In this document: positions 43,590 through 55,502 of the stretch, one piece after another
Layout: each line of letters opens with the position of its first letter
Position numbering within the stretch: position 1 is the stretch's first letter
Source: Moniliella sp. 'wahieum'
Lineage: Eukaryota > Basidiomycota > Moniliellomycetes > Moniliellales > Moniliellaceae
DNA length: 64,000 nt
Reading direction: 5' to 3'
Assembly (NCBI GenBank): GCA_003971905.1
Contig: RSEE01000029.1
Span: forward strand, 658,815 to 722,814
Translations under genes and position numbers: made by a program
The notes under the pieces: generated by a model
Database searches by the model: none
Told to the model about the DNA's origin: nothing
What the model saw: the letters and a program-made list of their open reading frames with translations, nothing else

Positions 43590-45292
43590 ATGACGACGGC
43601 AAGTGCAGTTCGCTTTGCCAACGATCCTGATGTTCTCCACAAAAAGCTTCCTCCCACTCACGCCGCCGATATGGCGGTATCTCTCAGCATCCGCTCTCCC
43701 GAGGAACAGGGCGGCAGAGATGCTGATGGCAATCCGTCTGGGACAGATCTAAACGAACCAGAGGCTATTGCACGCCTTCAGGCCAAGCTTGTGGCATGCC
43801 CCGCCTCCCCTCCTTTCTGCGATACCTCCTCTCCCGAGCACTGTCTGCTTCCTGTCGGCTCGAGACTGATATGAGCGTATCCTTATCCATTCGTCGGTTT
43901 AAGGCGTATCAGTGGACGCGGCAGGACAAGTTTAAGTACACAATCATGGCCGTCGTTGCCCTCTTTAGCTTGTATGTGATGGAGCGCCCTGGTTTCCCCT
44001 AAAGCTTTTTGCCTCTCCTTTACACCGTCGCCATCCTCATCCCTGCCACAAGCCAGTTCTTCCCGCATCTCCTATCTTCGCCTGGCTCATCCTCTTTTAC
44101 TCGGCTCAGTTCATCCACCTTCGCAACGGCCCCATTTGGGTCTCGCTCTTGTCGACGTTGGAACGGGTATGGTACGGCGCAAGCATTTCCGAACTGATGA
44201 CCCGCCTTGGAACCCCATTCTTGACATTTGCGCCTGGATCCCGTACGGTCTGGTGCACTTTTGTGCACCCTTTTTTGTCGCAGCCTTCTTGTTCATCCTC
44301 GGGCCTCCAGCAAGCGTCAAATTTTTTGCTGCTGCCTTTGGCTTTCTCAACCTCATTGGCGTGATGGTACAGATCCTTCTGCCATGTGTCCCGCCCTGTA
44401 TGTACCCCCCCCCCCTCCTGTTCCCTGCCTCTCAGCTGAATATGGCTGGAAACTAACCATCATCATGTGCATGCTTTTGCTCTAGGGTACGAGCTGCGCG
44501 ATGGTCTTACGCCCGCCACACATGATATGAAGGGGTCACCGGCAGGGTTGGCCCGGATCGACCGGCTATTTGGAGGACATGGTTACACCAAAGCCTTACG
44601 AATGCGCCCGTGCCGTTCGGGGCGTTCCCTCGCTTCATGCCGGGTGTGCGACGATGGAGGCGTTGATGCTTTCGTACTTTTTCCCCGTTGGAATTACGCT
44701 CTACCACTCGGCCCACCGACACATTCGTCTGGACATGCGAATGGTCTATTGGCTCTACGCCGGCTGGCTGTACTGGTGCACCATGTACCTGATGCACCAT
44801 TTTCTCATTGACCTCGTGGCAGGCGGGTGCCTGGCAACCGCATGCTTCTACGTTTCCTCACGGACGAAATGCGCGACGCGATGGAACTGCATTGGTACGC
44901 ACCACGCACCTCGTCCCCCGCCCCGCTCAGCGCTGCCCGGGCCCACGTCGCCCCACCTCGGCCTTTGGCGTGCGGCGCGGCCCGCTCCCGCCGATCGAAC
45001 ACCAGACGACAGGTCTCTCTCGGTCAAATCCCTTGACCCCGAAGCCGGATCGCCCTTGCTCACCAACTACTCCAACGACTCGGCCACGCACCACGATCCC
45101 GTCCCTCCTGCGGACTGGGATGCAGTAGAGATGCAGCCCTCACCTCTCCTGTCACAGCGGACTCCAGCGGGCATTATGTTGGTGGGGACTCGAAAAATTA
45201 GTAAGGAGATGCTTTTCCCCCTGCTATATATTCCTTCGGCGACCCCCTCGATTGCGCCTGCCAACGACCCCTCCTGCGCTGGACGGAAGTGA
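43590..45292 (+). CDS. AUR1: Inositol phosphorylceramide synthase, Aur1 type (copy 2)
   Basis: Same activity as the 19073-20520 gene. An N-terminal cytosolic region (MTTASAVRFANDPDVL) is followed by an intron (about 43792-43863) and membrane segments near FKYTIMAVVALFSLYVM, WIPYGLVHFCAPFFVAAFLFIL and FGFLNLIGVMVQILL. A second intron at 44398-44485 (T|gtatgta ... ctctag|GGTAC) joins PPW to YEL. Then SPAGLARIDRLFGGHGYTKA, the catalytic-type FPSLHAGCATMEALML (in shifted frames), and MYLMHHFLIDLVAGG with the second His/Asp motif. The cytosolic tail of about 130 residues is Ser/Pro-rich and acidic. It resembles the canonical fungal Aur1 more closely than copy 1 in the PSLHAGCAT block. Shifts near 44000, 44090, 44600 and 44830. 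Confidence 0.92.
44398..44485 (+). other. Intron in IPC synthase copy 2
   Basis: GT-AG intron with a C-run near its 5' end; splicing restores CCG CCC TGG TAC (P-P-W-Y). Confidence 0.85.
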
Positions 45293-46139
45293 CACAGTCA
45301 CGCTGAAAAGGGTGGGTGTGGGGATCTGATATAAAAGGTCCCCATGTGTGTGCCAGCTTCGGTCTCAGTCTGCCTTGGATCGGCTTTTGACCAGGCCCTT
45401 CTCACCTGTTTCTTTTCTTTTTCTTTTTCTTTCGCTTGCCTTGCCTCTCCTGTTCGTTGTATACGTTTCACGCTTTACGCTTACGCTTTACGCTTACGTT
45501 ACGCGTCACGCCCAGGCTTTTCATGCAGCACCTCGTGCTGAACGATGCTTGTGCGCACGAGTCTTGGCCATCGGTAACATTGCTTGCCGCTTCTATCCGA
45601 TATCGAACCTCCCGGCCTCCCACTCTGATGGTGTGGGTACTATTCTCCAAATGCACTTTCTCCTCTGTCGCGCTTCACACTGCAGTCGTCTGGCTCGCAT
45701 CGCTGGCCAGATCAACCAATCAATATCCAATTACATGATCATGGCGTACTAGTTGACCACACTGTAACATAGTCACTGAGTGCTTCTCCCTTCCGTACCA
45801 CGCTGGGACAAAGGCTGGACTTGACCCCCTTTTCTTCGTGGCCTAGCCATCCGGGGCCCATACACACCCACCCCGTCGTAGCTTCGATGCTGTGCTGCTT
45901 CAGTATCGTGGACCTGTCTTCCTCGTTTTGCAGCGGCCCTTCTCGGCATTCCGTGTGTTACCGCCGTCCAGGTTACGTGCTCGGTACCAAACTCCTAAAT
46001 GTTGTTAGCGTGGCCAGCGTTGCGTCCATCATCGCCTAGACGAGGAAAAGAGGCTAGGCACCCAAGGGGACCGGTCACAAGGAGGGGTCGCAATGCAGCT
46101 AATATACAAACACGAGAATATAGAGAACTTTCGCACGAG
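45293..46139. other. Lower-GC intergenic region
   Basis: No gene is recognised. It has TTTCTTTTTCTTT tracts (45411-45432), a CGCTTTACGCTTA tandem (45469-45510) and gatataaaaggt at 45329-45340, which resembles a TATA box. Confidence 0.4.
45469..45510. repeat. CGCTTTACGCTTA tandem
   Basis: Two and a half copies of a 12-base unit (cgctttacgctta), grading into TTACGTTACGCGTCACGC. Confidence 0.85.
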
Positions 46140-46574
46140 TTACTTGGGCATCACCCCCGCGTCCTTTAGGGCCTTGCGCAGCTCGCCGACTGGTACTGGT
46201 ACGATGTCAATTGAGCCCGAGATACGGGAGGGGGAGTAAGCCACTGATAGGTTGACCGTAGTAGAAACAACAGCAAAAAACCCCCTTGAACCCGTTGTGA
46301 AAAGGACGAAGAGGAAACACGGCGCGGAGGACCGCCAGAGTACGCAATACCGAGTAGTGAGTGGGCCTCGTGAGCATTTGAGGAGCAGGGGTGCAGGTGG
46401 ACCGACCATACAAGCGGGTACGAAATGATGAACAAGGTTGCACACCGCAAAGTAAAACACACCAGAAAGAGAAATCAGTGCCTCGATCTGGAACGCTGGG
46501 AGGGGTAACTGCATCGACTCATGACAAGTGGAGCAAAAGGAAAATGCGACAAGAACGCCAACAGTACCAGACAC
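46140..46574 (-). CDS. Possible small two-exon membrane protein (unassigned)
   Basis: The open frame of 144 codons contains a well-formed intron: donor T|gtatggtc at about 46410 and acceptor caacctatcag at about 46243, phase-compatible. Spliced, it would give a protein of about 88 residues with a hydrophobic segment (ALISLSGVFYFAVCNLVHHF) and the C-terminus SIDIVPVPVGELRKALKDAGVMPK. I recognise no family. The start at 46574 is only the first ATG of the frame; an upstream exon is possible because a pyrimidine-AG (cccagcgttccag) precedes IEALISL. Confidence 0.35.
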   Translation of the reverse strand: MSGTVGVLVAFSFCSTCHESMQLPLPAFQIEALISLSGVFYFAVCNLVHHFVPACMVGPPAPLLLKCSRGPLTTRYCVLWRSSAPCFLFVLFTTGSRGFFAVVSTTVNLSVAYSPSRISGSIDIVPVPVGELRKALKDAGVMPK

Positions 46575-47234
46575 GCACTCAAGAGCACCCCCCCCCCCTG
46601 GTCATGACGACACGACACGACACACGCAGACACTACACCTCTCCACCCATATATTAGATTGCCAATAAACGCGTTTGAATACTGGAAGGAGCTTACTGAA
46701 GAGTCTGCTGGGAGATGGTTCATCGTTTAGCGTTCATCGTTCAACGTCCGTCGCTCACTTGTCTGCTACGCTCATTCGTATCCACTCGCGCTACATCGGT
46801 TCGAAACGAATGACGGGAGCCAGGGGGTCCAGACTTCTTGACGACACTGTTGGGTTCCTGATTGGGCTGGCACGAGCTGACCGCACCTCCCGGATGAACA
46901 AACCTGGTAGAAGCCCCATTTCTTTGTCCAACCCTTCTTACATTCAGTTGCAGACCTCGAACCGGGGCAGAGGAAACACTCCAACTGGGATGTGGCTTAG
47001 ACCCCACCAACGCTTTACGGAATACCTAGCAAATCTCTTATACACATGCTCCACGCCTGCTCCACTCCTTTAGGAGCAGACGCAAGGTCGATGTATGCAC
47101 TGCTAGCTTCATGCGTCGATTAGAAAGACGAGGACTAGGCCTACCAGTGCATTCAAGCGCTAGGCGTTCCCCGCGCCAAGGTTTTTTGGTATTGGCAGCG
47201 CCAGCGACGCCGAGGGACTCGGTTCCGCGCAACC
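46575..47234. other. Intergenic region downstream of NDK
   Basis: No convincing gene. Repeated TTCATCGTT/TTCAACGTC units lie at 46721-46752. Short frames here look fortuitous. Confidence 0.35.
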
Positions 47235-47852
47235 TTAATGTCGCAGAAGATCCAGGAGAAGTTGGCCGTCTGGTACGAGGCAAGCTCCTCCGGCTTGAAC
47301 CAGAGGCTAATCTCCTTTTCGGCGCTCTCGTTCGAGTCCGAGGCGTGGATGAGGTTGCGGCCGACCGAGATGGCGTACTTGCCACGGATGCTGCCGGGCT
47401 GGTCGGCAGCCACGAGCGGGTTGGTGGCACCCACCATCTTGCGGCCCTGCTTGACAATGTCGGTGCCTGCCAGACCATGGCGAAACGGGGGTGCCGCAGG
47501 TGATGTACTCGACGAGCGAGGGGAAGAAGGGCTTGGAGGCGAGGTCGGCGTAGTGCCTGCCAGCGGAAGAAGAGGAGGAGAGGAGGGAGGGAGTCAGCTC
47601 GTGCCGGACGCGCAAGAAAGAAAGAAAGAAAAACAAAAGAAAGAGAGAGAGCGAGAGGGTAGGAGGGACACGTACTGCTTGGCCAGCTCCTGGCTGGGCA
47701 CGACCATCTTGAGGCCAGCCAGCTGGTAGCCACGCTTCTCGAACGTGGCGATGACCTCGCCGATGAGCTGACGGGCCGTGCCGTCAGGCTTGATCATGAT
47801 GTAGCTGCGCTCGGTGGGCGTGGGGGACACCAGCAATGGACTGGGACGACAT
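47235..47852 (-). CDS. YNK1: Nucleoside diphosphate kinase
   Basis: Transfers the gamma phosphate between NTPs and NDPs through a phosphohistidine. After MSSQSIAGV and one shift in a C run (about 47828) comes [41 protein letters not shown]. An intron (47557-47675) joins AKQ to [18 protein letters not shown]. Then a second small shift, [52 protein letters not shown] with the catalytic-site N-x-I-H-A-S-D-S block, and [17 protein letters not shown]. The conserved protein normally ends just after this WIYE-like segment, so the stop is taken as the nearby shifted TAA at 47235; the unshifted frame runs on to 47153. Divergent from SET3. Confidence 0.93.
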
Positions 47853-48455
47853 GGCGGATACAGAAGTAGGGAAGGAGGAGGCGGAGGTGGAGAGGCGGAG
47901 AGGCAGAGACAGGTGCGTGTTTTATACGCGGCGAGGACCGCAGGAAGAATTTTGGCCGCAGAACGGGGGCGGGCGGGGGCGCCGTGGGGCGGCACGCGGC
48001 GATCAGAAGCTTGCGACCGCGGGGGGGCACTGGCCCCGTGCCGCCGGGGGGTCCTGCCATCCGTCCGCTGTCACGCGTCACACGCTCGGGCACAGGAACA
48101 CTGCTGGGGTGCCGCATAACTGCTACCGCTAGCCGCAGGCCGCTAACCGCCTCCGCCAGCCGACGGGGCCTGCAGGGTTAAGCTTTAAGCGCAGCCGAGC
48201 GGAATGGGGCTGGTGGTTACGTCAGCCGGCGGAATGCCTCGGCGCGGGGGCAATGGCCGCCGCAGGCAAGCGGCCAGAGTAGCGAGAGCAGCCCAGCAGC
48301 ACCGCTTGCTAGACACCGCCCCTAGGGGCGCGGCCCCTTGCCGCCGCCGCCACCACCCTCGCCATCGCCACGCCCACCGCCTCCGCTGCCACCACCGCCA
48401 CCCACGCCCGCACCGGCGTTGGCTGCCCCACCCGCCACCCTCGCCACCACCCGGC
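47853..48455. promoter_or_regulatory. Divergent NDK-SET3 promoter region
   Basis: About 0.6 kb between divergent starts, rich in GGAGGCGGAGGTGGAGAGG-like purine tract near NDK and CCGCCACCACC tracts near SET3. No specific site can be assigned. Confidence 0.4.
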
Positions 48456-51400
48456 ATGGCTGCGCTTGCGCCACCGCCACCGCCGCCCGTCCATCCGCCC
48501 TCCTCTTCCTCTGCACCCCCCGGCGACTTGCGCCCCTACGACGACCCCGACGACGACCTCGACGGCCTCGACCCCCTTCTTCCCGACCGCCCGTGCCTTC
48601 GCCACGATCACATCCCGTGCCGTCGCTTCCACAGAGAGCGCAAGTGTGGGCGGTCACATCGATCACATCCAGAACGGCCACGACGACAATGGTAAAGAGC
48701 GTGATGACCCTGACGCGGCTCAGCCGACGACGTTATCCGGTGCGTTGCGCGCCTCGTACTTCGCGCGTCCCAGCCTACTGACCCTCTCTCTTTGTGCGCT
48801 TATTTGACCAGATGCATCTGCGGGATCAGCGACGACGATGGTTTCACTATCCAGTGCGATCGATGTCTTGTGTGGCAACACTGCGCCTGCATGGGTATGA
48901 CATCGCCCTCGATGGTGCCGGACGACTACTTGTGCGAGCGCTGCGATCCCAATCTTGACCGACGTGTCGATGCTGCATATGCGCGCGCCATACAGACCCG
49001 CAAACGCGATCATGAGCGCCGCCGCAGTCAACTGTACCAGGCTGCCATCTCCCAGCAGTCTGCTCGCCAACGCCAACGCCAACGCGGCTCTCAATCCCAT
49101 ATCCAGTCCAGTCCCAGTCCCAGTCACCAGTCCCAGTCCCAGTCCCCGTCCCGCACCCAGGCACCAAAAGATGGGCCGGGCAAAGGGCGCCACAGGGACC
49201 GCCATCACATCCATCTCTCCCGTCGATGCTTCGCCTCTCGCCATGAGCCCTTCTACCTCTGCTACAGGTCTGGCTCCCGACAAATCTGCTATGCATACGC
49301 CACCCGCTTTCGGTCCTGAGACTCCGGGGTCACGCGCCGCCAATGCGTCCACCTTGCAGCGCCGCGCCCTCGCCGAAAGGACGATGAGCGCGGCTCCTCT
49401 GAGACCCTGCTGTGACTGAGGCTTGGCGGTGTTGAATTCACGCCCTAGCTCGCAATATCCTCGCCGACCCCACCCTCAAGCCACAGCTGGAATCGGCAAT
49501 GCTTCCCTTTCAGCGCTGGGCTAGCCCTGGCGCGCCTGGGACCGAACCCCGCTGAGAGCAGTTCCCCACGCGGGGGGCAAATGGATCGCTCCTGTTTTTA
49601 AACCCGGCCTCACGCTCCGGTTGGCCAACGCGCGCCTGCATCCGCGGCGGACTGTCCAGAGGACCAGGCTCAGCGATTCACGCACACCTCTTGTCCCTAT
49701 TCCCTCGCTTATGGAGGGGGATGTGTGCTGTGGGGAACGAGTGCATACCTGTGGCCATCAGCTCGCCCTCACCACTGGCCAAGTTGGGGATGCGGATCTA
49801 TGTGAAACAGATCTCTGGTACTGCATCGGGGCGGTCTTCAAGGATGTGCTCTTCCCCCAAGGGGCCCCAACAGCCCACAGCCCCCCTGGTCTGCTTCCGC
49901 ACCTTCAGCCGTCCCGTGATGCATGGCTTATTGCCAACCAGCATATCCCAAGCGGTTGCTTCATTATTGAGATGAAAGGGGTTTTGAAACGTGCCAGTGC
50001 CTACCGCGCCGATCCTAAGAACATGTACCCCAAAATCGGATGCACCAAGTCTCACGTTCACCTGTTCCATCCCCACCGATTTAGCGATGGATATGCGCAG
50101 CTATGGGAATCCTGCCCGCTTTGCCCGTTTCTCCTGCCACCCAACGCAGTTTGCGCCGATACTCTACCGCCGTACGCCTTCCTCGCTCTCGAATAGCACT
50201 GAGCCAGATTGGGATTGCACCCCCATCGGCCTCCGACCCATTCGCCCATCTACCACAATGGCTTGTCACTGCCTGCCATACACCCCAGTATCGGACGCGG
50301 AAGTCGAACCTGAACTGGTATTTGGATATTGCTCTGACCGATATCAGCAAAACCCACGAGATCACTCTTGGGGGGAGTGGGACGATGCCCACGTTGCAAT
50401 CTTTTCCCAAGTGATTGAAAATCCTCTTTTTCCCGACTCGGCCTTGAACCTCTCGCCGCTCTCTCTGCCCAAGTGGCGGTCCCTTTGAGTACTGCCGAGC
50501 GTGTTGCTGCTCGCACAGCGCTTCTCGCCCGAGGGGACTTCCCTTATGCAGGTACCTCGCTCAGTCGGCGGATGAACGCAGCGAGCCGCGATTTGCTGTT
50601 CGACGCTTGTGTTGCATGGGAATGCTGTGGGGAAAACCAGGCGGTTGGGCTACAGCAGCCAACATGGCTCGGAGGCAAGATTGCGCCGTGGCTCAGATGT
50701 ACGTGTCGGCAGGGGATGCCACTTCTTGACGCGGCGCTGCATCTGCCCTGGCACAGCCAAGCTTGGATCCCTTGGCCGATGCGCCTGAAGTGACACCGGG
50801 AAACGATCGAAAACGCCGACCTAAACTACCTGACTTTCGACCTTTGCTCGGCCAGTACCGCGGCTGGTTTGCTAACAAGGGCTGGAGTCCTCTCCCCATC
50901 CCTGCGTCGGACCCAGGTGATCCTGATACGTTGGACCCCTTCTGGATCGGCTTCGCGCGCCGCCTCTCGTTCTCGCTCCCGTATGCCGTCCCCCACGACG
51001 GAGCAAGCGTACGATACTGACCCGCTCTCGGGTCTAAGCGATGTGGACTACGATGGGGTCGCAACCGATCCTACCGCAAATGAGACAATCCTGTCCTTGC
51101 CTAAGTTGGGGGATGCCCCACCGGTGGAAACGATGGTCATTGGGCCGTCAACGGTGACTGTGTTACCTCTCAAGAAGCGGGTGCAAGGAACGCGGATCAA
51201 AGCCTCCTTGTCTTCCTCGGATTCGGACGCCGATGCAGCTGGGGCAGCAATGCACCAGCAGCATATTGCTACCCGGGAAGCCTCCATTGCCGCGGCCTCT
51301 ACCTTCTCCTCTCACACCCGAGGCAAACGCAAAGCCCGTCACACAGACATGAACTTACCCCGCATGTTTGACTTTGGCGAAGAGGAAGAGGAGGAAGCAC

Positions 51401-53495
51401 AGAAGAGCCGGTCCAAACGGCGCCCGACCGGCCGTTCGCGCGCCTTTGCTGACACGGACGGGGAGGAGGAGGAGGAGGAGGAGGAGGAGGAGAGAGGAGC
51501 GGAAAGCAGCTCGGGGGAGAGCGCTGCCTCCCCGTCGCGGCTCCGGGCAGAGAACACGCCCCGCCTACCAATCGGACGACGATCGGCGCAAACCCCGGGG
51601 CCACGACCCGGCGCCGACTGCGTCCCAGGCTCGTAAGTCCTCGGCAGCGATACGGGTGCGGCGGATGCTTCAAAAGTTGGCTGGGAGTGACGAAGACTCC
51701 AATTCTTCTCGGGCGGAGGAGAGGGGGATCGGTTCCCTCTCGGTACCTCGGACGAGCACAAGGCTGAGTCCGGCCCCCCTCGTTCCTTGGCCCGGAGGAG
51801 GAAGAAGGAACTTACACAAGAGGAGATTGAGGAGCGGAGGGAAAGGGAACGCGCACGAGACCGTAAGCGCAAACGGGAGGCGCGCGAACGGGCGCGTGCG
51901 GCCAAGTTGCAAGCCCAGGAACAAGGAGGTCAGGAAGGCAAGAAACCAGCCAAGTCACCAACCTCTCCCTCTTTAGCCTCTGCCTCGGCGGGAAAGCAGG
52001 GGGGGAAGAAGCCCTCGGAGCAGGGAGAGGCCGCGTCCCCTATGCGGACCAGTCACAAACGGTCTCGCGACTCTATCTCGCTTCATGTACCTAAGAAGCG
52101 ACGTGTCGTCGACTTTTCGGATGAGGACGAAGACGAGCCAAAGGGACCTGAGACCTCGCGTGTCGCAGTCGGTCCTGGCCCTGGCCCTGGCCCTGGCCCC
52201 GATCCCGGCCCTCCGCCCCTCCCACCCCACCCCGTTTCGGCCCCACCTGTGGATCAGGACCGGCCCCTTGGGGCGCCTGGAATGGACGCAGTACCTCATG
52301 CACCCGCACCCGCACCACCCGTTGCCGATCCTGCTGCTGCTCCTGGGCCTGGTTCTGTTCCCGCTCCCACTCCCGCACCCGCTCCTGCTGCTGCTGCGCC
52401 GCCGCTTCTGTTTCTACACCTGCCTCGGCTTCTGTCTCGGCGCTCGATTCAGAGCCGCAACGGACCAAGCTCTCCTTAACCGCGTACCGGCAACGTATGG
52501 CGCAGAAGCGTCAAGCGACGACAGATGGCCCAGCGGAAGGGGACGCACCTCACCGTACTGTGTCCGAGTCTGAACCCATGCCGGGGACCAATGTGGATAC
52601 GGCAGCTGCATCGACCGTGATGGCTTCGCTCGGGTCGGATCCTAGTTCCCCCGTTCCCAAGTCTCAAGTAGCACCGCCAAGTACCAGTCCCGAGCACGAT
52701 CAGGAAGAAGGGGCGATTTCGGCTACGCCGCCCAAGAAGAAAACTCCGCTCAACTCGTTGCCTTCATTTACGATGCGCCGTCCGCCGTCGCCTTCCCTTC
52801 CGCCTGTGGCTCCGGCGCAGGAGGCGCGAGGGGGACTGCCAGTTCCTGCTTCCCCGGCCGTGCCATCCCGTTCTTCGCCGCTCTCTTTCCGTGCTTTGCC
52901 ACCACGCCCACATGGCGCGTTCCCTCCAGCTAAGACGAGTCGGTCGCCATCATTGGGTTCTGCGGTGCTGTCAGAGCGCCGGCCTAGTATCTCGCCCACA
53001 CTTGGCTCTGCGCCGCCCCCTGAAGCACCCTTTGGTCCCCGGCCAATGCGCCAAGGCAATGGCGCCTTTGATGCGCCCAAGGGTCCACGCGCGTTGATGG
53101 GTGCGCCCTCCAACCCCCGGGACCGCCGCCTTCCCCCCCACCGCGTATGCTCCCCCTGGTCCTCGACGGGACGAAATGGGCTCCAGGGGGGAACGGCCAA
53201 CAGGTTTGGCGGCTGCCGCCGAAACGCGTCGACTGCAGCGGGACCGCAACCCGCATTTCCCCCCCACCCGGCCGCCCACGCAGGCCTGCCCCCTTATCTA
53301 CCTGGCCCGCCCCCTGGCCCGCCCTACTACCCTCCGCCCTGGGCTGCCAATGCACCGCGGCGCGACCCTCGCGACATGGGCGAACGGGACCCGGTGGGCT
53401 ATCCTCCTCGTCCCGGTCGTCCTTGGGGCGCTCGCGCACGCGTGCGCGGCGGCCTTCCGCCGCCAGGACCACCGCGCCGGCCTAGTCGGTGGTAG
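48456..53495 (+). CDS. SET3: Set3-like PHD and SET domain protein
   Basis: Core scaffold of the Set3C histone deacetylase complex; the PHD binds methylated H3K4 (family knowledge). After an acidic N-terminal part ([16 protein letters not shown]), an intron (about 48740-48811) joins DVIR to the PHD finger [34 protein letters not shown] disordered Gln/Ser region follows (to about 49550), then a divergent SET domain: [41 protein letters not shown] followed in a shifted frame by PNAVCADT, then [10 protein letters not shown] and EWDDAH, the Set3/Set4-type ending. The C-terminal half is charged, Ser/Pro-rich and contains [18 protein letters not shown], an acidic EEEEEEEEE tract, [17 protein letters not shown] (a short motif seen in Set3 tails) and a Pro/Gly-rich end. 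About ten shifts. Whether everything to 53495 is one gene is inferred. Confidence 0.8.
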
Positions 53496-54161
53496 CTGTG
53501 TGAACCCATTGGGCTTGTCTGTGTTGTGCCATTGGGCGTCCTGCCCGTATCCTTATCTCATCCGCATCCCCACTTACCCATCCCATCCTTCATCTTCCTA
53601 TCCTCCCATCGTCCCATCCTAACCCCCGCTGTAAGAAGATGAAGGTGAAGGTAAGAAGGGGGTAAGGTTCCGTGGCCGAGGGCCACCTCGGCTGCACCCT
53701 CTTGTACACCACTCTGTTTTTCCCGCCTGGTTTCGTGCCTCATCTTTTCCCTATCCTCGAAGAAATGTGGGGCCGCGCCTGTGATGTCGGCCTGCCTCCT
53801 GTTGTGTACGAATTGTATTCCATCGCTCCTGACGAAGATGCCACAGGGCGTGCGGGGGGGACGGGGCGGGGGAGAAGTACTACTTTAATTACCAGTGAGA
53901 GCGGCCGAGATTCAGTTGGACTGAAGAAGCAGGACTCAAGAGAGGACATGATACTGTAGTATCAGTGGGACGGGCATCGTGCTTCGTCTCATGGATCTCA
54001 TGGATCTCATGTACGCTAACTGCCACATTACTCTCTCGCCTCTCGCGTATCGAGTATCGTATATCAACTGAGAACATTAAAGGACTGTGTGGCCTGTGCA
54101 CTAGTGTTGGGCGTTTTGACGGGTGGTAGGCGAGAGACATATAGGCTGCGTCCATATTATT
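53496..54161. other. 3' flank of SET3
   Basis: No convincing gene; contains a CCCATCCC-rich tract (53570-53615), gaaggtgaaggtaag (53640-53655) and a triple ATGGATCTC repeat (53990-54010). Confidence 0.4.
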
Positions 54162-55502
54162 ATTGGTAGAGCTTAACTGGCTGGGACAGGGAGACGCTAC
54201 ACCTAAACCGATCCGTTCATCTTGCGTGTGCTGCTTGGTAGCGCCAACCCCGCTTAAGGAACCAAGGGAATCGCCAGGAGATCAGGACCCTCTGGTGCCC
54301 GCCATCCGTTCCCATCATGCCGGGAGGGGTAGCACGTGTGGATACGGATGAACGTGGTAGACATCCGAGCGAGAGGAATCTTTTCCATTGAGATTCAAGT
54401 CAGTAGTCAAATCCTTCCAGTGCCCAGCATCTTGCCCGCTGCCTTGGTGCCGTAGTATCATCGCGTCGTCAAAACCAGGGGGAAAACGGCTCTTGAGTGC
54501 GTCCTTGGTACTTGGCGTTCTGCTGTTGTCGCATTCTGCTTGCTCCAGCTGCCGAAGCAGCTCCTTCTCCCCCGGCGTTCCAAAGGCGTCGCGGTGCTCT
54601 CGTGCACCACCTCTGCACCTCCTGTGATCCCATGTCGCGCAGCGTGTGGTCCACCTCCATTCCTGATCCTCCGAGTGCACCGGGCCCCATCACGCGGTAG
54701 TCGGTGGGCAGTGCCTTCCTCCCGCGCCTCGACCCATCCTCTTCCACCACAGGAGGTTCGTTGTGGACGTGGGTGTCGGGAATGGCGCGCACGAGTTGGA
54801 GAATGGGCTCCCGCACTGCCTCCGACATGCAACGCACCAAACTTGGCCTGGGTGCGGGTGCAGGCTATGATGTGCTCCAGCGAGGACATGACGCCGCACT
54901 TGCACATGCTGCGCGTAGAGCGGCACAGCGTGCGGGGCTGGAGAGACCAACCTGAACCTGCTTGTCCGAGAGTCGGAGGCACGGGGCTGATGGAATGGAG
55001 GAGAGCCATTTGTGGCTCAGCGGGTTGCTGTCTTAATCACATGGCGACCATCGGCATCGTCCAGCTTCTGGAGCAGTTCTTGTCGACGCTGCTCCCACAT
55101 CGCCCGGCAGCGTTGGCGTTGCTTTGTAAATGTGTTTACCGATGCCGTTTGCGGTCCCGTTTGCGGTCCCGATCGGTCAACATAAGTGGTATTAATAAGG
55201 AAGTCATTGACGGCTCGTTGGTCGCGGCACGGGCGTGGGGCGCAATATACTACGAGTAAAGCAGGCTGCTATATCCTCCTATCCGGAGAGGCAGGATCAT
55301 GAGCATGTCGAAGTGGTCGTCCTTGGCATCTTGGGGGTCCTCGGCGCCCGGACCCGCCTGAACTCCGTACAGAATGAAGGCATCAATCTCGGCCAGCACA
55401 CATCTCGTCCAGCTCATCCTCCATCAGCATGGTGCGGAGCAAGTGGCGCAGCTTGGTTTGAGAGAGTACTGTACCACCATAGTAAGAGGCGTCCCTTGCG
55501 GA
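54162..55502 (-). mobile_element. LINE-like element copy 2, 5'-truncated
   Basis: Aligns by eye with 10533-11820 over its whole length, including the 3' UTR block with tagcgccaaccccgcttaag, the CKCGVMSSLEHII zinc segment (about 54910-54870) and the catcggcatcgtccag block (about 55049). Similarity stops at about 55502, before the reverse transcriptase, the usual result of incomplete target-primed reverse transcription. Many small indels separate the two copies. Confidence 0.75.

Noticed and set aside
46790-46985. Possible tRNA B-box sequences (ggttcgaaacg at 46798; cctcgaaccgg at 46954)
   Set aside because: No D-arm or acceptor stem could be paired at the required distances.
53672-53959. 95-codon plus-strand frame after SET3
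   Set aside because: Likely 3' flank of SET3; no domain and low-complexity Gly/Arg/Thr end.
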